Source of the DNA: JAJISK01 sp046759185 | GTDB lineage: Archaea; Thermoplasmatota; Thermoplasmata; RBG-16-68-12; JAJISG01 | Assembly (NCBI GenBank): GCA_046759185.1 | Contig: JBHIBO010000014.1 | Coordinates: 1-44,436 of the forward strand | DNA length: 44,436 nucleotides | Direction: 5' to 3' | Shown here: positions 1 to 8,316 of the stretch, in pieces | Position numbering within the stretch: position 1 is the stretch's first letter | How the letters are laid out: the number at the start of each line of letters is the position of its first letter | Notes under the pieces: model-generated | Databases searched by the model: none | What the model saw: only the letters and a program-made list of their open reading frames with translations | What the model was told of the DNA's origin: nothing | Made by a program: the position numbers and the translations under genes

Positions 1-450
1 CTGGATGGTGTCCCCCGTCCGAAAGGTTCGATAGTCGTGCTCGTTCAGGCGGATGAAGGACGAGGTCGCCTCCCAGGCGTCGATGATGATCTTGGCCGTC
101 TCCCCGAGGTAGACGGGGATCTCCGGGTCAACGAACTGCAGGTGGTAGATGTGATCGAAGTGGCAATGGCTGATGAAGATCCCATCGAAGGCAGGTGGTT
201 CGTAGGCGATGTCGCAGCCACGCAGCTGATCCTCCGCGTACAAACCGGGGATGCGGGGCATCAGGCGCAAAGAGAGGTAGTCCCGAAGCCCGAACCGCTT
301 CCGGGGCATGAGCCAGGGGTTCACAAAGAAGTCGTCGAGGAGGTGGAAGGTCTGCCCCATATCGAGGAACACCCGGGCATCCTGGTCTTCGACGAGGATC
401 TTGTTGCCCCCGATCTGACCTATCCCACCGTGGGCGGTGATCTGGGGCAT
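1..450 (-). CDS. Metallo-beta-lactamase-fold hydrolase (partial, C-terminus outside window)
   Basis: Open reading frame on the minus strand that runs off the left edge; 150 N-terminal residues are visible. It begins MPQITAHGGIGQIGGNKI, a glycine-rich first strand typical of MBL-fold enzymes, and carries the metal-binding HxHxDH motif as SHCHFDH (His95, His97, Asp99, His100). These residues normally bind two zinc ions in the hydrolase site. The N-terminus resembles archaeal MBL proteins related to RNase J and other RNA or phosphodiester hydrolases, but the beta-CASP region that would settle this is off the window. The ATG at 448-450 has a TATA-like CATATC (plus-strand bases 473-478) about 25 nt upstream, so the transcript is probably leaderless. 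It is divergent from lipA. The fold is well supported; the substrate is unknown. Confidence 0.8.
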   Translation of the reverse strand, partial: MPQITAHGGIGQIGGNKILVEDQDARVFLDMGQTFHLLDDFFVNPWLMPRKRFGLRDYLSLRLMPRIPGLYAEDQLRGCDIAYEPPAFDGIFISHCHFDHIYHLQFVDPEIPVYLGETAKIIIDAWEATSSFIRLNEHDYRTFRTGDTIQ

Positions 451-472
451 CGGTCGTCCACCGTAAGGCGAA

Positions 473-478
473 CATATC
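473..478 (-). promoter_or_regulatory. TATA-like box of the MBL-fold gene
   Basis: On the minus strand the bases read GATATG, centred about 25 nt before the ATG at 450. This is the spacing expected for an archaeal TATA box giving a leaderless mRNA. Weak consensus, supported mainly by position. Confidence 0.4.
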
Positions 479-562
479 TGCTTTGTGGAGGCAAGTTGCC
501 ATCCCTTCGATTCTCCGGACTGCGGCTTTCCCGCAGGCAAGTCACGCGTTTGACCCAACGTC

Positions 563-568
563 TTTAAG
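563..568 (+). promoter_or_regulatory. TATA-like box of the lipA operon
   Basis: TTTAAG lies 26 nt (centre to start) before the ATG at 592. No Shine-Dalgarno sequence precedes the start. This fits a leaderless transcript for the first gene of the lipA-pdh-lipB operon. Confidence 0.5.
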
Positions 569-591
569 GGGCACCCCATATCGACGTGCGG

Positions 592-1494
592 ATGCTCTCC
601 CAGAAGCCCGACTGGCTCCGGGTCAAACTTCCCGGGGGAGCGGAGTATCGTCACTTGAAGGGGGTCCTGCGGGACCGGAACCTGAACACCGTCTGCGAAG
701 AGGCCCACTGCCCCAACATCGCGGAGTGTTGGGGCGGGGGCACGGCCACGGTTATGCTCATGGGGGATACCTGCACCCGTGGGTGCCGGTTCTGTGGGGT
801 GAGGACCGGGAATCCCAAGGGCATCCTGGATCCCTACGAGCCCGACAAGGTGGCCGACACGGTAACGCAGACGGGCTGGCGATACGTGGTCCTCACTTCC
901 GTGGATCGGGATGACCTTCCTGATGGCGGTGCCGGGCACTTCGCTGCGACCATTCGGGCGATCAAGGCCCAGGATCCGGACGTCCTCGTGGAGGCCCTGG
1001 TCCCCGACTTTCGGGGGAGCCAGGAATCCGTGCGGGTGGTTGTGGAGGCCGGACCGGACGTCTTTGCCCAGAACCAGGAAACGGTGGAGCGGTTGACCCA
1101 CCCCGTTCGCGATGTGCGGGCTGGTTACGAACAGACCCTCTGTGTCCTTGGGGCGGCGAAGGCGATCCGGCCCGCACTGTACACCAAGTCCTCTCTCATG
1201 CTAGGGCTGGGGGAACGGGAGGACGAAGTTCTCCAAGCGATGCGTGACCTCCGGGGGGTGGGCGTGGACATCCTGACCTTGGGTCAGTACCTTCGACCGA
1301 GCACCCGACACATCGAGATGGCCCGCTACGTTCCACCGGAGGAGTTCGATCTCTTCCACCAGAAGGGGCTGGATATGGGCTTCCGGTACGTGGCCGCTGG
1401 CCCCCTCGTGCGGAGTTCCTACCGGGCAGGAGAGTTCTTCCTCGAAGGCGTCCTGCGTGACGGGGCGACTATGGAGATCCTCGCGGGAGGGTGA
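592..1494 (+). CDS. lipA: Lipoyl synthase LipA
   Basis: Radical-SAM enzyme that inserts two sulfurs into the protein-bound octanoyl chain to make lipoyl cofactor. Both iron-sulfur cluster motifs are present: the auxiliary cluster as CEEAHCPNIAEC (C-x4-C-x5-C) and the radical-SAM cluster as CTRGCRFC (CxxxCxxC). The C-terminal RSSY motif, which coordinates the auxiliary cluster through serine, is seen as LVRSSYRAG. About 300 residues is the normal family length. I chose the ATG at 592 because it lies 26 nt from the TATA-like box; a GTG at 586 in the same frame is the alternative. It is the first gene of an operon with the dehydrogenase whose E2 subunit it should serve. Function is very secure. 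Confidence 0.96.
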   Translation: MLSQKPDWLRVKLPGGAEYRHLKGVLRDRNLNTVCEEAHCPNIAECWGGGTATVMLMGDTCTRGCRFCGVRTGNPKGILDPYEPDKVADTVTQTGWRYVVLTSVDRDDLPDGGAGHFAATIRAIKAQDPDVLVEALVPDFRGSQESVRVVVEAGPDVFAQNQETVERLTHPVRDVRAGYEQTLCVLGAAKAIRPALYTKSSLMLGLGEREDEVLQAMRDLRGVGVDILTLGQYLRPSTRHIEMARYVPPEEFDLFHQKGLDMGFRYVAAGPLVRSSYRAGEFFLEGVLRDGATMEILAGG

Positions 1495-1499
1495 CGGCG

Positions 1500-2576
1500 A
1501 TGGCCAAGATCCTCCAAATCATCGGACTGGATGGGAAGTACAAGGAGAAGGAGGAACCTCCGCTCTCGGAGGAGGAGCTGCTCAATCTCTATCGCTACAT
1601 GATGCTCACGCGCGCCCTGGACACCAGGGGCATGGCCCTCCAGCGGCAGGGGCGGATCGGTTTCTACGTGCCCAGCCACGGCGAGGAGGCCGTGCAGATC
1701 GGGAGCAGCGTGCCCCTCGAACCTCAGGACTGGATCGCACCTGCCTACCGTGAGCAGGGGGCCGCGCTGGTCCGGGGAATCCCCCTGAATCAGGTCGTGG
1801 CGCAGCTCTACGGGAACGAGGAGGACACGTCCCACGGCCGGCAGATGCCGAACCACTTCAGCAGTCGTGCAGTCAACTTCATCTCAACCTCCAGCCCCGT
1901 GGGGACCCAAATCCCTATCGCCACGGGCGTGGGATGGGCGGCGCGGATGCAGGGGGACAAGGTCGTCGCCCTGTGCTATTTCGGGGACGGGGCGACTTCG
2001 CAAGGCGACTTCCACGTGGCCATGAACTTTGCCGGGTTGCACCGCCCGAATACCGTGTTCGTCTGCAAGAACAACCAATGGGCCATCTCCCTTCCCTTCG
2101 CAAACCAGACGGGTACGCGGGAGATCGCCATCAAGGCACAGGCCTACGGCTTCGAAGGGGTCCGGGTCGACGGCAACGACGTCCTGGCGGTGTACCGGGC
2201 CTCCAAGGAGGCCATCGACAAGGCCCGGTCAGGGGAGGGACCCACCCTCATCGAGGCCCTGACCTACCGCATGGGTCCCCACACGACCTCCGACGACCCC
2301 ACCCGCTATCGGGACGAGGCGGAGGTGGAGAAGTGGCGGAAGCAGGACCCCATCGTTCGGTTCCAGCGGTACCTCAAGGCCAAGGGCATCTGGAACGAGG
2401 AGATGGAGGTCGAGATCCGCCAGGATGCGGAGGCCCAGGTGGATCGGGCTGTGGTTCGGGCGGAGGAGCGGGACCTGCCGCCCCCAGCCACCCTCTTCGA
2501 CGATGTCTACGCGGAGATGCCCCCGCACATCAAGGAGGAGAAGGAAGCCTTTCTCAAGTTCCTGGAGAAATCCTAG
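1500..2576 (+). CDS. pdhA: 2-oxoacid dehydrogenase complex E1 alpha subunit
   Basis: Thiamine-diphosphate-dependent decarboxylase subunit, acting with E1 beta to decarboxylate a 2-oxoacid and reductively acylate the E2 lipoyl group. The ThDP/Mg motif is clear: GDGATSQGDFH (residues 162-172) through NNQWAIS (191-197). The loop GPHTTSDDPTRYR near residue 260 is the conserved regulatory or active-site loop of this family. Length 358 is normal. The ATG at 1500 has a good Shine-Dalgarno (GGAGGGTG) 6 nt upstream, which overlaps the lipA stop; an in-frame GTG at 1491 is less likely. The substrate cannot be read from sequence: archaeal relatives, including that of Thermoplasma, prefer branched-chain 2-oxoacids, while others use pyruvate. 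The gene symbol is therefore by convention. Confidence 0.93.
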   Translation: MAKILQIIGLDGKYKEKEEPPLSEEELLNLYRYMMLTRALDTRGMALQRQGRIGFYVPSHGEEAVQIGSSVPLEPQDWIAPAYREQGAALVRGIPLNQVVAQLYGNEEDTSHGRQMPNHFSSRAVNFISTSSPVGTQIPIATGVGWAARMQGDKVVALCYFGDGATSQGDFHVAMNFAGLHRPNTVFVCKNNQWAISLPFANQTGTREIAIKAQAYGFEGVRVDGNDVLAVYRASKEAIDKARSGEGPTLIEALTYRMGPHTTSDDPTRYRDEAEVEKWRKQDPIVRFQRYLKAKGIWNEEMEVEIRQDAEAQVDRAVVRAEERDLPPPATLFDDVYAEMPPHIKEEKEAFLKFLEKS

Positions 2577-3551
2577 ATGCCCAAAATGAACATCGTCCGG
2601 GCCGTCAACAACGCCCTGCTGGAGGAGATGCAGCGAGACGACCGGGTCCTCCTCCTGGGGGAGGACATCGGCAAGAACGGCGGGGTCTTCCGGTGCACAG
2701 AGGGACTGTTCGAGGAGTTCGGTCCCAACCGGGTCATCGACACCCCCCTGGCAGAATCCGGAATCGTGGGGGCCTCCATCGGCATGGCGTTCTATGGCCT
2801 GCGCCCGGTCTCCGAGATCCAGTTCCTCGACTTCATCTACCCGGCCTTCGACCAGATTGTGAGCGAGGCGGCTAAGTTTCGCTACCGTTCGGGCGGGGAG
2901 TATCCGTGCCAGATCACCATCCGCTCCCCCTACGGCGGGGGCGTCAAGGGGGGCCACTACCACTCCCAGTCCACGGAGACCTACTTCTCCCACACCCCCG
3001 GCCTGAAGGTGGTCATCCCCTCCACCCCCTTCGACACGAAGGGCTTGCTCCTCTCTTCGATTCGGGACCCGGATCCCGTCCTCTTCCTCGAGCCCAAACG
3101 GATCTACCGAGCGGGCAAGGAGGAGGTACCCGAGGGGGACTATACCGTCCCACTGGGTGAGGCGAAGGTCATTCGGGAAGGGGCCGACGTCACCCTGTTC
3201 GGCTACGGTGCGATGATCCCCCAGTGCGTCGGGGCGGCTGAGCAAGCCGAGGAGGTCGGGATCTCGTGCGAGGTCGTGGACCTCCGTACCCTGGTCCCCC
3301 TGGACATCAACGCCGTCCTCGATTCGGCCAAGAAAACAGGTCGCGTGGTCATCGTCTACGAGGCGACCAAGTTCCTGGGCTACGGGGCGGAGATCGCGGC
3401 GATCCTGGCGGAGAAGGCCATCGAGTACCTGGAGGCCCCGGTCCTGCGGGTCGCGGGGCTGGACACGCCCTTTCCCTACACGTACGAGAACCTCTATCTG
3501 CCCGACGCGGCGCGCATTCTCGAGGGGGTCGAGAAGGCCTACAGCTTCTGA
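2577..3551 (+). CDS. pdhB: 2-oxoacid dehydrogenase complex E1 beta subunit
   Basis: Second subunit of the heterotetrameric E1. The N-terminus (NIVRAVNNALLEEMQRD) and LGEDIGKNGGVFRCTEGL match the transketolase-type pyrimidine-binding domain. The block LAESGIVGASIGMAF contains the glutamate that activates the thiamine ring. The C-terminal transketolase domain starts near VTLFGYGAMI, followed by EVVDLRTLVPLD. Length 324 is normal. The start codon follows the E1 alpha stop directly (TAGATG), so the two are translationally coupled, as expected for subunits needed in equal amounts. Substrate specificity (pyruvate or branched-chain 2-oxoacids) is unresolved. Confidence 0.94.
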   Translation: MPKMNIVRAVNNALLEEMQRDDRVLLLGEDIGKNGGVFRCTEGLFEEFGPNRVIDTPLAESGIVGASIGMAFYGLRPVSEIQFLDFIYPAFDQIVSEAAKFRYRSGGEYPCQITIRSPYGGGVKGGHYHSQSTETYFSHTPGLKVVIPSTPFDTKGLLLSSIRDPDPVLFLEPKRIYRAGKEEVPEGDYTVPLGEAKVIREGADVTLFGYGAMIPQCVGAAEQAEEVGISCEVVDLRTLVPLDINAVLDSAKKTGRVVIVYEATKFLGYGAEIAAILAEKAIEYLEAPVLRVAGLDTPFPYTYENLYLPDAARILEGVEKAYSF

Positions 3552-3561
3552 GAGGGTAACC

Positions 3562-4965
3562 ATGGCGCAAGAGTTCAAGATGCCGGACATCGGGGAGGGC
3601 CTCACCGAGGGGGAAATCGGCAAGTGGCTCGTCGAGGCGGGTCAGACGATCAGGGAGAACGACCCGTTGGTGGAGGTCCTGACCGAGAAGGTCAACGTGG
3701 AGATTCCGAGCCCTTTCTCCGGGATAGTCCTGGAGCTCCTCGCAGAGGAGGGGGACGTCGTGGACGTGGGGACGGCCATCGTCGTGATCGGGAAGAAGGG
3801 CGAGAAGCGCAAGAAGGCCGAGGACAAACCGAAGGAAGAGGGTCCGACAGAGGAGGAGAAGCCGGTGGAAGAGGAGGAAGAGGCCAAGGCGGCAAAGAAA
3901 GAGGAGAAGCCAGCCAAGAGGGCGGCGCCCTCGGGAAAGATACTTGCCACCCCCGCCGTCCGGAGGCTGGCCCGCGAGCTGGACATTGACCTTCAGGACG
4001 TGAAGGGATCGGGGGCGCAAGGGCGCATCACGCAAGGCGATGTCCGCGCGTTTTCCGAGGCCGGAGGGGCCGTCGAAGCGGAGGCCGTTGTCGAAGAGGA
4101 GGTCCCAGAGGAGGTCCCCTCAGAGGAACCTGCCACGGAGGAAGCCGTTGTTGAGGAAGTTGAGGCCGAAGAGGCCCCGCCCAAGGAACACGCTGTCGAG
4201 GCCGCCGCGGTGGAAGAGCCGGTCCCAGCACCCTCGAAAGAACTAGTCGAGAGGGTCAAGATTCGCGGCATCCGCCGCACCATCTCGGAACGCATGCACC
4301 AGTCGAAGAACACGGCCGCCCACTTCACCTACGTGGAGGAGGTGGACGTCACGGAGCTGGTGTCCCTCCGAAGACGCGTCAAGGCGTGGGCGGAAGACCG
4401 CGGGGTGAAGCTGACCTACCTGCCCTTCATCCTCAAAGCCCTCGTCGCGGCCCTGCGGGAGAACCCGACGCTGAACGCGACGGTGGATTGGGAGAACGAG
4501 GAGGTTCTCATCAAGCGCTACTACAACATCGCCGTGGCCACGGCCACGGACGCCGGACTCCTCGCCCCCGTCATCCACGCGGTGGACCAGAAGTCCATCC
4601 TCACCGTGGCCAAGGAGGTGGACGCCATCTCCGACAAGGCGCGGGCCGGGAGGCTAACGTTGGAGGACGTTCACGATCCGACCTTCACGGTGACCAGCCT
4701 CGGGGTCATCGGGGGAGTCCTCGCAACGCCCATCATCCACCACCCCCAGCTTGCTATCTTGGGGGTCCACAAGATCGCGAAGCGTCCGATGGTCCAGGAT
4801 GGCCAAGTGGTCATCCGGGAGATGATGAACGTCAGCGTCTCCTTCGACCACCGCATCATCGACGGGCACGTGGGGGCGGCCTTCACGCAGTCGCTAGTCC
4901 GCTACCTCGAGGATCCCGGGGTCCTCCTCCTCCACCTCTTGGAATCGGAGGGGAATGGCCCGTAA
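3562..4965 (+). CDS. pdhC: 2-oxoacid dehydrogenase complex E2, dihydrolipoyl acyltransferase
   Basis: Core of the complex; it carries the acyl group on a lipoyl arm and passes it to CoA. Three domains are visible. The lipoyl domain is at residues 1-78, with the lipoylated Lys43 in TEKVNVEIPSP. The peripheral-subunit-binding domain is at about 128-167 (LATPAVRRLARELDIDL). The C-terminal catalytic domain is at about 230-467, with the active-site motif DHRIIDG at 429-435 (His430, Asp434). Two mobile linkers, at about 84-127 and 168-228, are strongly charged: the first is rich in Lys/Glu and the second in Glu/Val/Ala. The gene starts 10 nt after E1 beta and has GAGGG before its ATG. It is a direct substrate of LipA and LipB encoded in the same operon. 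Confidence 0.95.
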   Translation: MAQEFKMPDIGEGLTEGEIGKWLVEAGQTIRENDPLVEVLTEKVNVEIPSPFSGIVLELLAEEGDVVDVGTAIVVIGKKGEKRKKAEDKPKEEGPTEEEKPVEEEEEAKAAKKEEKPAKRAAPSGKILATPAVRRLARELDIDLQDVKGSGAQGRITQGDVRAFSEAGGAVEAEAVVEEEVPEEVPSEEPATEEAVVEEVEAEEAPPKEHAVEAAAVEEPVPAPSKELVERVKIRGIRRTISERMHQSKNTAAHFTYVEEVDVTELVSLRRRVKAWAEDRGVKLTYLPFILKALVAALRENPTLNATVDWENEEVLIKRYYNIAVATATDAGLLAPVIHAVDQKSILTVAKEVDAISDKARAGRLTLEDVHDPTFTVTSLGVIGGVLATPIIHHPQLAILGVHKIAKRPMVQDGQVVIREMMNVSVSFDHRIIDGHVGAAFTQSLVRYLEDPGVLLLHLLESEGNGP

Positions 4966-6358
4966 GGTGAAAGCGGTCGTCATCGGGGCGGGACCTGGCG
5001 GGTACGTCGCCGCGATCCGACTCGGCCAGCTCGGCGTGGACACCCTCCTCATCGAGCGCGATCGCCTCGGAGGTGAGTGCCTCAACTACGGCTGCATCCC
5101 CTCCAAGGCCCTCATCTCCGTGGGAAGTCTCGTTCGCAACGTCCAGCAGGCGGAACGGATGGGGGTGCGCATCAAGGGCCTCGAGGTGGACGCCAAGAAG
5201 CTCCAGACCTGGAAGCAGAGGGTCGTGGACCGCCTCGTCAAGGGCGTGGAACGCCTGACGGAGTCCGTGGGTGTGGAGGTCCTCTACGGGGAGGCGACGT
5301 TCGAGTCACGATCCCGGCTGAAGATCACGAGCAAGGACGCGGAGGAGTGGGTGGAACCCCAGAACGTCATCATCGCCACCGGTTCGGAGGCGATCCCCCT
5401 GAAGGGCCTGGACTGGGATGGAAAACAGGTCCTCTTCGCGAAGGAGGCCCTCGAGTTGGCGAAGATCCCTGCCAGCATGACGGTCATCGGCGGGGGCATC
5501 ACCGGCCTCGAGGTGGGAATGATGTACGCCAAGCTAGGCACCCAGGTCGTCGTCGTCGAGCTGCTGGAGCAGCTCCTGCCGGGCGTGTCCAAGGACCTGG
5601 TCAAAGTCGTCGAGCGGTCCATGAAGCGTCTGGGCATCGCCTTCCATCTGAAGTCCAAGGCAACCAAGTTGAAGAAGACAAAAGAGGGCCTGACCTTGGA
5701 TGTCGAGACCCCGAAGGGGAAGGAGAGCCTCGAGAGCGAGGTCCTGCTCGTATCCGCCGGGCGTCGGCCCCGCTTGGGAGGATTGGCCATCGAGAAGACG
5801 GGGGTCAAGCGGGACAAGGAGGGCTTCATCCAGGTGAACCGGCGGATGGAGACGAACGTGCGAGGCATCTACGCCATCGGCGATGTCATCGGCATCCCCT
5901 TTCTCGCCCACAAGGCGTCCAAGGAAGGCATGGTGGCGGCGGAGGTCATCGCCGGATTGCCCAGCGAGGCGGATTACCGGGCCATGCCGTCCGCCATCTT
6001 CACGGATCCGGAGATCGCCACGGTCGGGCTCTCCGAGAGCGACGCGAAGGCCGAGGGCATTCCGATCCAGGTGGGCAAGTTCCCCTTCCTCGCCTCGGGG
6101 CGGGCGCTGACCACGGGGGATGCGAACGGTTTCGTGAAAGTGATCGCGGAGGAGGAGACCGGTCTCGTCCTCGGCGTGGAGATCGTCGGGCCCGACGCCT
6201 CGGACCTCATCAGTGAGGCCGCCTTAGCCATCGAGATGGGCGCGGTCGCGGAGGACATCGCTCTGACCATCCACCCGCATCCCACCCTCCCCGAGAGCCT
6301 CAGGGAGGCGGCGGAGGACGTGGAGGGGCGGGCCATTCACCTGCCGAAGAAGAAATGA
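4955..6358 (+). CDS. lpdA: Dihydrolipoyl dehydrogenase (E3)
   Basis: FAD-dependent disulfide oxidoreductase that reoxidises the E2 dihydrolipoyl group and reduces NAD+. The FAD motif GAGPGG is at residues 11-16. The redox disulfide is Cys42 and Cys47 in CLNYGCIPSK. The second dinucleotide fold is at VIGGGITGLEVG. The catalytic His-Glu pair sits in HPHPTLPE (His442, Glu447) near the C-terminus, which comes from the partner subunit in the dimer. Length 467 is normal. The start overlaps the E2 stop by 11 nt, and the stop overlaps lipB by 4 nt. A second, more distant paralogue lies at 41945-43375. Confidence 0.95.
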   Translation: MARKVKAVVIGAGPGGYVAAIRLGQLGVDTLLIERDRLGGECLNYGCIPSKALISVGSLVRNVQQAERMGVRIKGLEVDAKKLQTWKQRVVDRLVKGVERLTESVGVEVLYGEATFESRSRLKITSKDAEEWVEPQNVIIATGSEAIPLKGLDWDGKQVLFAKEALELAKIPASMTVIGGGITGLEVGMMYAKLGTQVVVVELLEQLLPGVSKDLVKVVERSMKRLGIAFHLKSKATKLKKTKEGLTLDVETPKGKESLESEVLLVSAGRRPRLGGLAIEKTGVKRDKEGFIQVNRRMETNVRGIYAIGDVIGIPFLAHKASKEGMVAAEVIAGLPSEADYRAMPSAIFTDPEIATVGLSESDAKAEGIPIQVGKFPFLASGRALTTGDANGFVKVIAEEETGLVLGVEIVGPDASDLISEAALAIEMGAVAEDIALTIHPHPTLPESLREAAEDVEGRAIHLPKKK

Positions 6359-7014
6359 GGGAAGGATGCGCGGTCCTGGACTTGGGCGTTCAGGAGTACG
6401 GGGAGACGTGGGAGTTCCAGAAGCGCCTCGTGGCGCAGCGGTTGGAGGGCCGCGTGCCGGACACGCTCCTCCTAGTGGAGCATCCCCCCGTCTACACGGT
6501 GGGTCGTCGGGGCGGCGAGGAAGACCTCGCGGGTTTGGAGCTTCCGGTGTACCACGTCGAACGCGGCGGCGAAGTGACCTACCACGGGCCGGGGCAGCTG
6601 GTGGGATACCCCATCATGGGCCTCCCGAAAGGAAAGCTCGAGATCAAGGCGTTTATCGCGGCGCTGGAGGAGGTCCTCATCCGGACGGCGACCGACTTGG
6701 GCATCTCGGGAGAACGGGGAGTCCACGCGGGCCTGTGGGTCGGTCCGAAGAAGCTCGCCTCCATCGGGGTCGCCGTCAGGCATCACGTCACGTACCACGG
6801 TTTCGCCCTCAACGTGAACAACGACCTCGCTCCGTTTCTGGACGTGTGCCCGTGCGGGCTCGACGGCTCGGCTCTCACGTCGATGACGGAGGTGTTGGGT
6901 CGGAACGTCTCCGTGGAGGCCGTCAAGCCCTCCCTGCTCCGCCACTTCGCGGAAGTCTTCGACCGAGATGTCGTCCCATCGCCCGAGCCGATGACGGCCG
7001 TGCTCCGCTCCTAG
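6355..7014 (+). CDS. lipB: Octanoyltransferase LipB
   Basis: Moves octanoate from acyl carrier protein to the lipoyl domain lysine, the step before LipA. The family motifs are present: RGGEVTYHGPGQLVGYPI (residues 70-87), KLASIGVAV with the catalytic lysine (Lys133), and the active-site cysteine Cys167 in VCPCGLDGS. Length 219 is normal. The ATGA overlap with E3 shows translational coupling. The presence of a lipB rather than a lipoate ligase implies de novo octanoylation. The source of the octanoyl group is not clear in an archaeon lacking classical fatty-acid synthesis, so an unusual acyl donor is possible. Confidence 0.93.
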   Translation: MREGCAVLDLGVQEYGETWEFQKRLVAQRLEGRVPDTLLLVEHPPVYTVGRRGGEEDLAGLELPVYHVERGGEVTYHGPGQLVGYPIMGLPKGKLEIKAFIAALEEVLIRTATDLGISGERGVHAGLWVGPKKLASIGVAVRHHVTYHGFALNVNNDLAPFLDVCPCGLDGSALTSMTEVLGRNVSVEAVKPSLLRHFAEVFDRDVVPSPEPMTAVLRS

Positions 7015-7071
7015 ATCCGTTTCCGTCGCCCTCTGGCTACCTTCAAATACGCCTGTGCCGGATGAGGCCCC

Positions 7072-8208
7072 GTGAAGAGGGTCGGCTTCCTGGTCAACCC
7101 CATCGCCGGCATGGGCGGTCGGGTGGGCCTGAAGGGAACGGATGGGGTTTTGGAGGAGGCCCTGGCCCTGGGCGCCGAGCCCGTCGCCTCGGAACGGGCC
7201 ACAGAGGCGCTCGCTTCTTTCGCGAACACGGCTGCCTTTCGAGAGGTTCGGTGGTTCACGTGCGCAGCCCCCATGGGCGAGGGGGAGCTGACCGATCTCT
7301 TCGGTGAGGCTCTGGGCCACGAAATCGTCCATCGTCCGGCCCCCTCGACGACGGCCTCGGACACGCGGGAGGCGGCTCAGGCATTACTAGAAAGAGGCAT
7401 CGACATCCTCCTCTTCTGCGGGGGCGATGGCACGGCCCGAGATCTCCTGGACGTGATTGACGAAGAGGTGCCCCTCCTGGGGATTCCCGCGGGGGTGAAG
7501 ATGCACTCGGCGGTCTTTGCGGTCAATCCCGTTTCGGCAGGACAGATCCTAAGCCGGTTTCTCCTTGAGGAACTCCCCGTAGGACAGGCGGAAGTCCTCG
7601 ATCTGGACGAGGACAGGTACCGGGAGGGGGAGTGGTCGATTCGCCTCTACGGGCTCGCCCTCACCCCCCAGGAACCGAACCTCGTGCAGGTCGGGAAGCT
7701 CCTCGTGACCGCGGTGACGGACGAGGCCATCCTCGAGGAGATTGCGGACTACCTCAAGGAGCTCATGGGGGAGGAGCAGGACGCCGTCTTCCTCTTCGGT
7801 CCGGGGGGGACCACGCATACGATCGCAGAACTGCTAGGCTTGGAGACGACTCTGCTGGGCATCGATGCCATTGCCCACGGGGAGGTCATCGGTCGCGATC
7901 TGAACGAAGAAGGCATCCTGGCGGTCCTCCGGGAGCAGGCCCAAGCCAGGCTCGTGCTGAGCCCGATTGGGGCACAGGGCTTTGTCCTCGGCAGGGGAAA
8001 CCTCCAACTGAGCCCCGCCGTGCTTCGCAAGGTCGGATTGCCGAACCTGCTAATTGTGGCGACGCCCGCCAAGCTTCGCAGCACACCCCGCCTTCGTGCG
8101 GATACGGGCGATGCCGAGCTCGACGCCGCCTTCGTGGAGCGGAGCCATCGTCCGGTCATCATCGGCTACCGGACGAAGAAGATGCATCCCGTATGGAAGA
8201 GATCTTGA
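7072..8208 (+). CDS. ATP-NAD kinase family protein, AcoX-like
   Basis: Member of the NAD kinase/diacylglycerol kinase fold. The N-terminus reads KRVGFLVNPIAGMGG and the phosphate-binding motif GGDGT is at residues 117-121. A second conserved region (LFGPGGTTHTIAELLG) and IGAQGFVLGRGNLQLSP follow. The family includes AcoX proteins, which are encoded beside acetoin or other 2-oxoacid dehydrogenase complexes but whose activity is not settled. Here too it follows such a complex, 57 nt after lipB. A role in NAD(P) supply or in an acyl or nucleotide phosphorylation linked to the complex is possible; this is inference. The start is the GTG at 7072; the nearby ATG at 7062 is out of frame. Length 378 is normal. 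Confidence 0.85.
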   Translation: MKRVGFLVNPIAGMGGRVGLKGTDGVLEEALALGAEPVASERATEALASFANTAAFREVRWFTCAAPMGEGELTDLFGEALGHEIVHRPAPSTTASDTREAAQALLERGIDILLFCGGDGTARDLLDVIDEEVPLLGIPAGVKMHSAVFAVNPVSAGQILSRFLLEELPVGQAEVLDLDEDRYREGEWSIRLYGLALTPQEPNLVQVGKLLVTAVTDEAILEEIADYLKELMGEEQDAVFLFGPGGTTHTIAELLGLETTLLGIDAIAHGEVIGRDLNEEGILAVLREQAQARLVLSPIGAQGFVLGRGNLQLSPAVLRKVGLPNLLIVATPAKLRSTPRLRADTGDAELDAAFVERSHRPVIIGYRTKKMHPVWKRS

Positions 8209-8316
8209 AACGCGGCTGTGACGATAGTCCTCGAAGTGAGGCTGATAGAGGCCCTCGGCGGATGTAAAGGGAGGTCCCTCGACCTACGCTGGCGGATGAT
8301 CAGCGACCCGGCCCTT

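Noticed and set aside
2229..3623. A 464-residue minus-strand frame over the E1 genes
   Set aside because: It lies over two conserved genes read on the other strand. Its composition (rich in Gly, Asp, Arg, Val, Leu) is the antisense pattern of GC-rich DNA, and no motif is recognisable.
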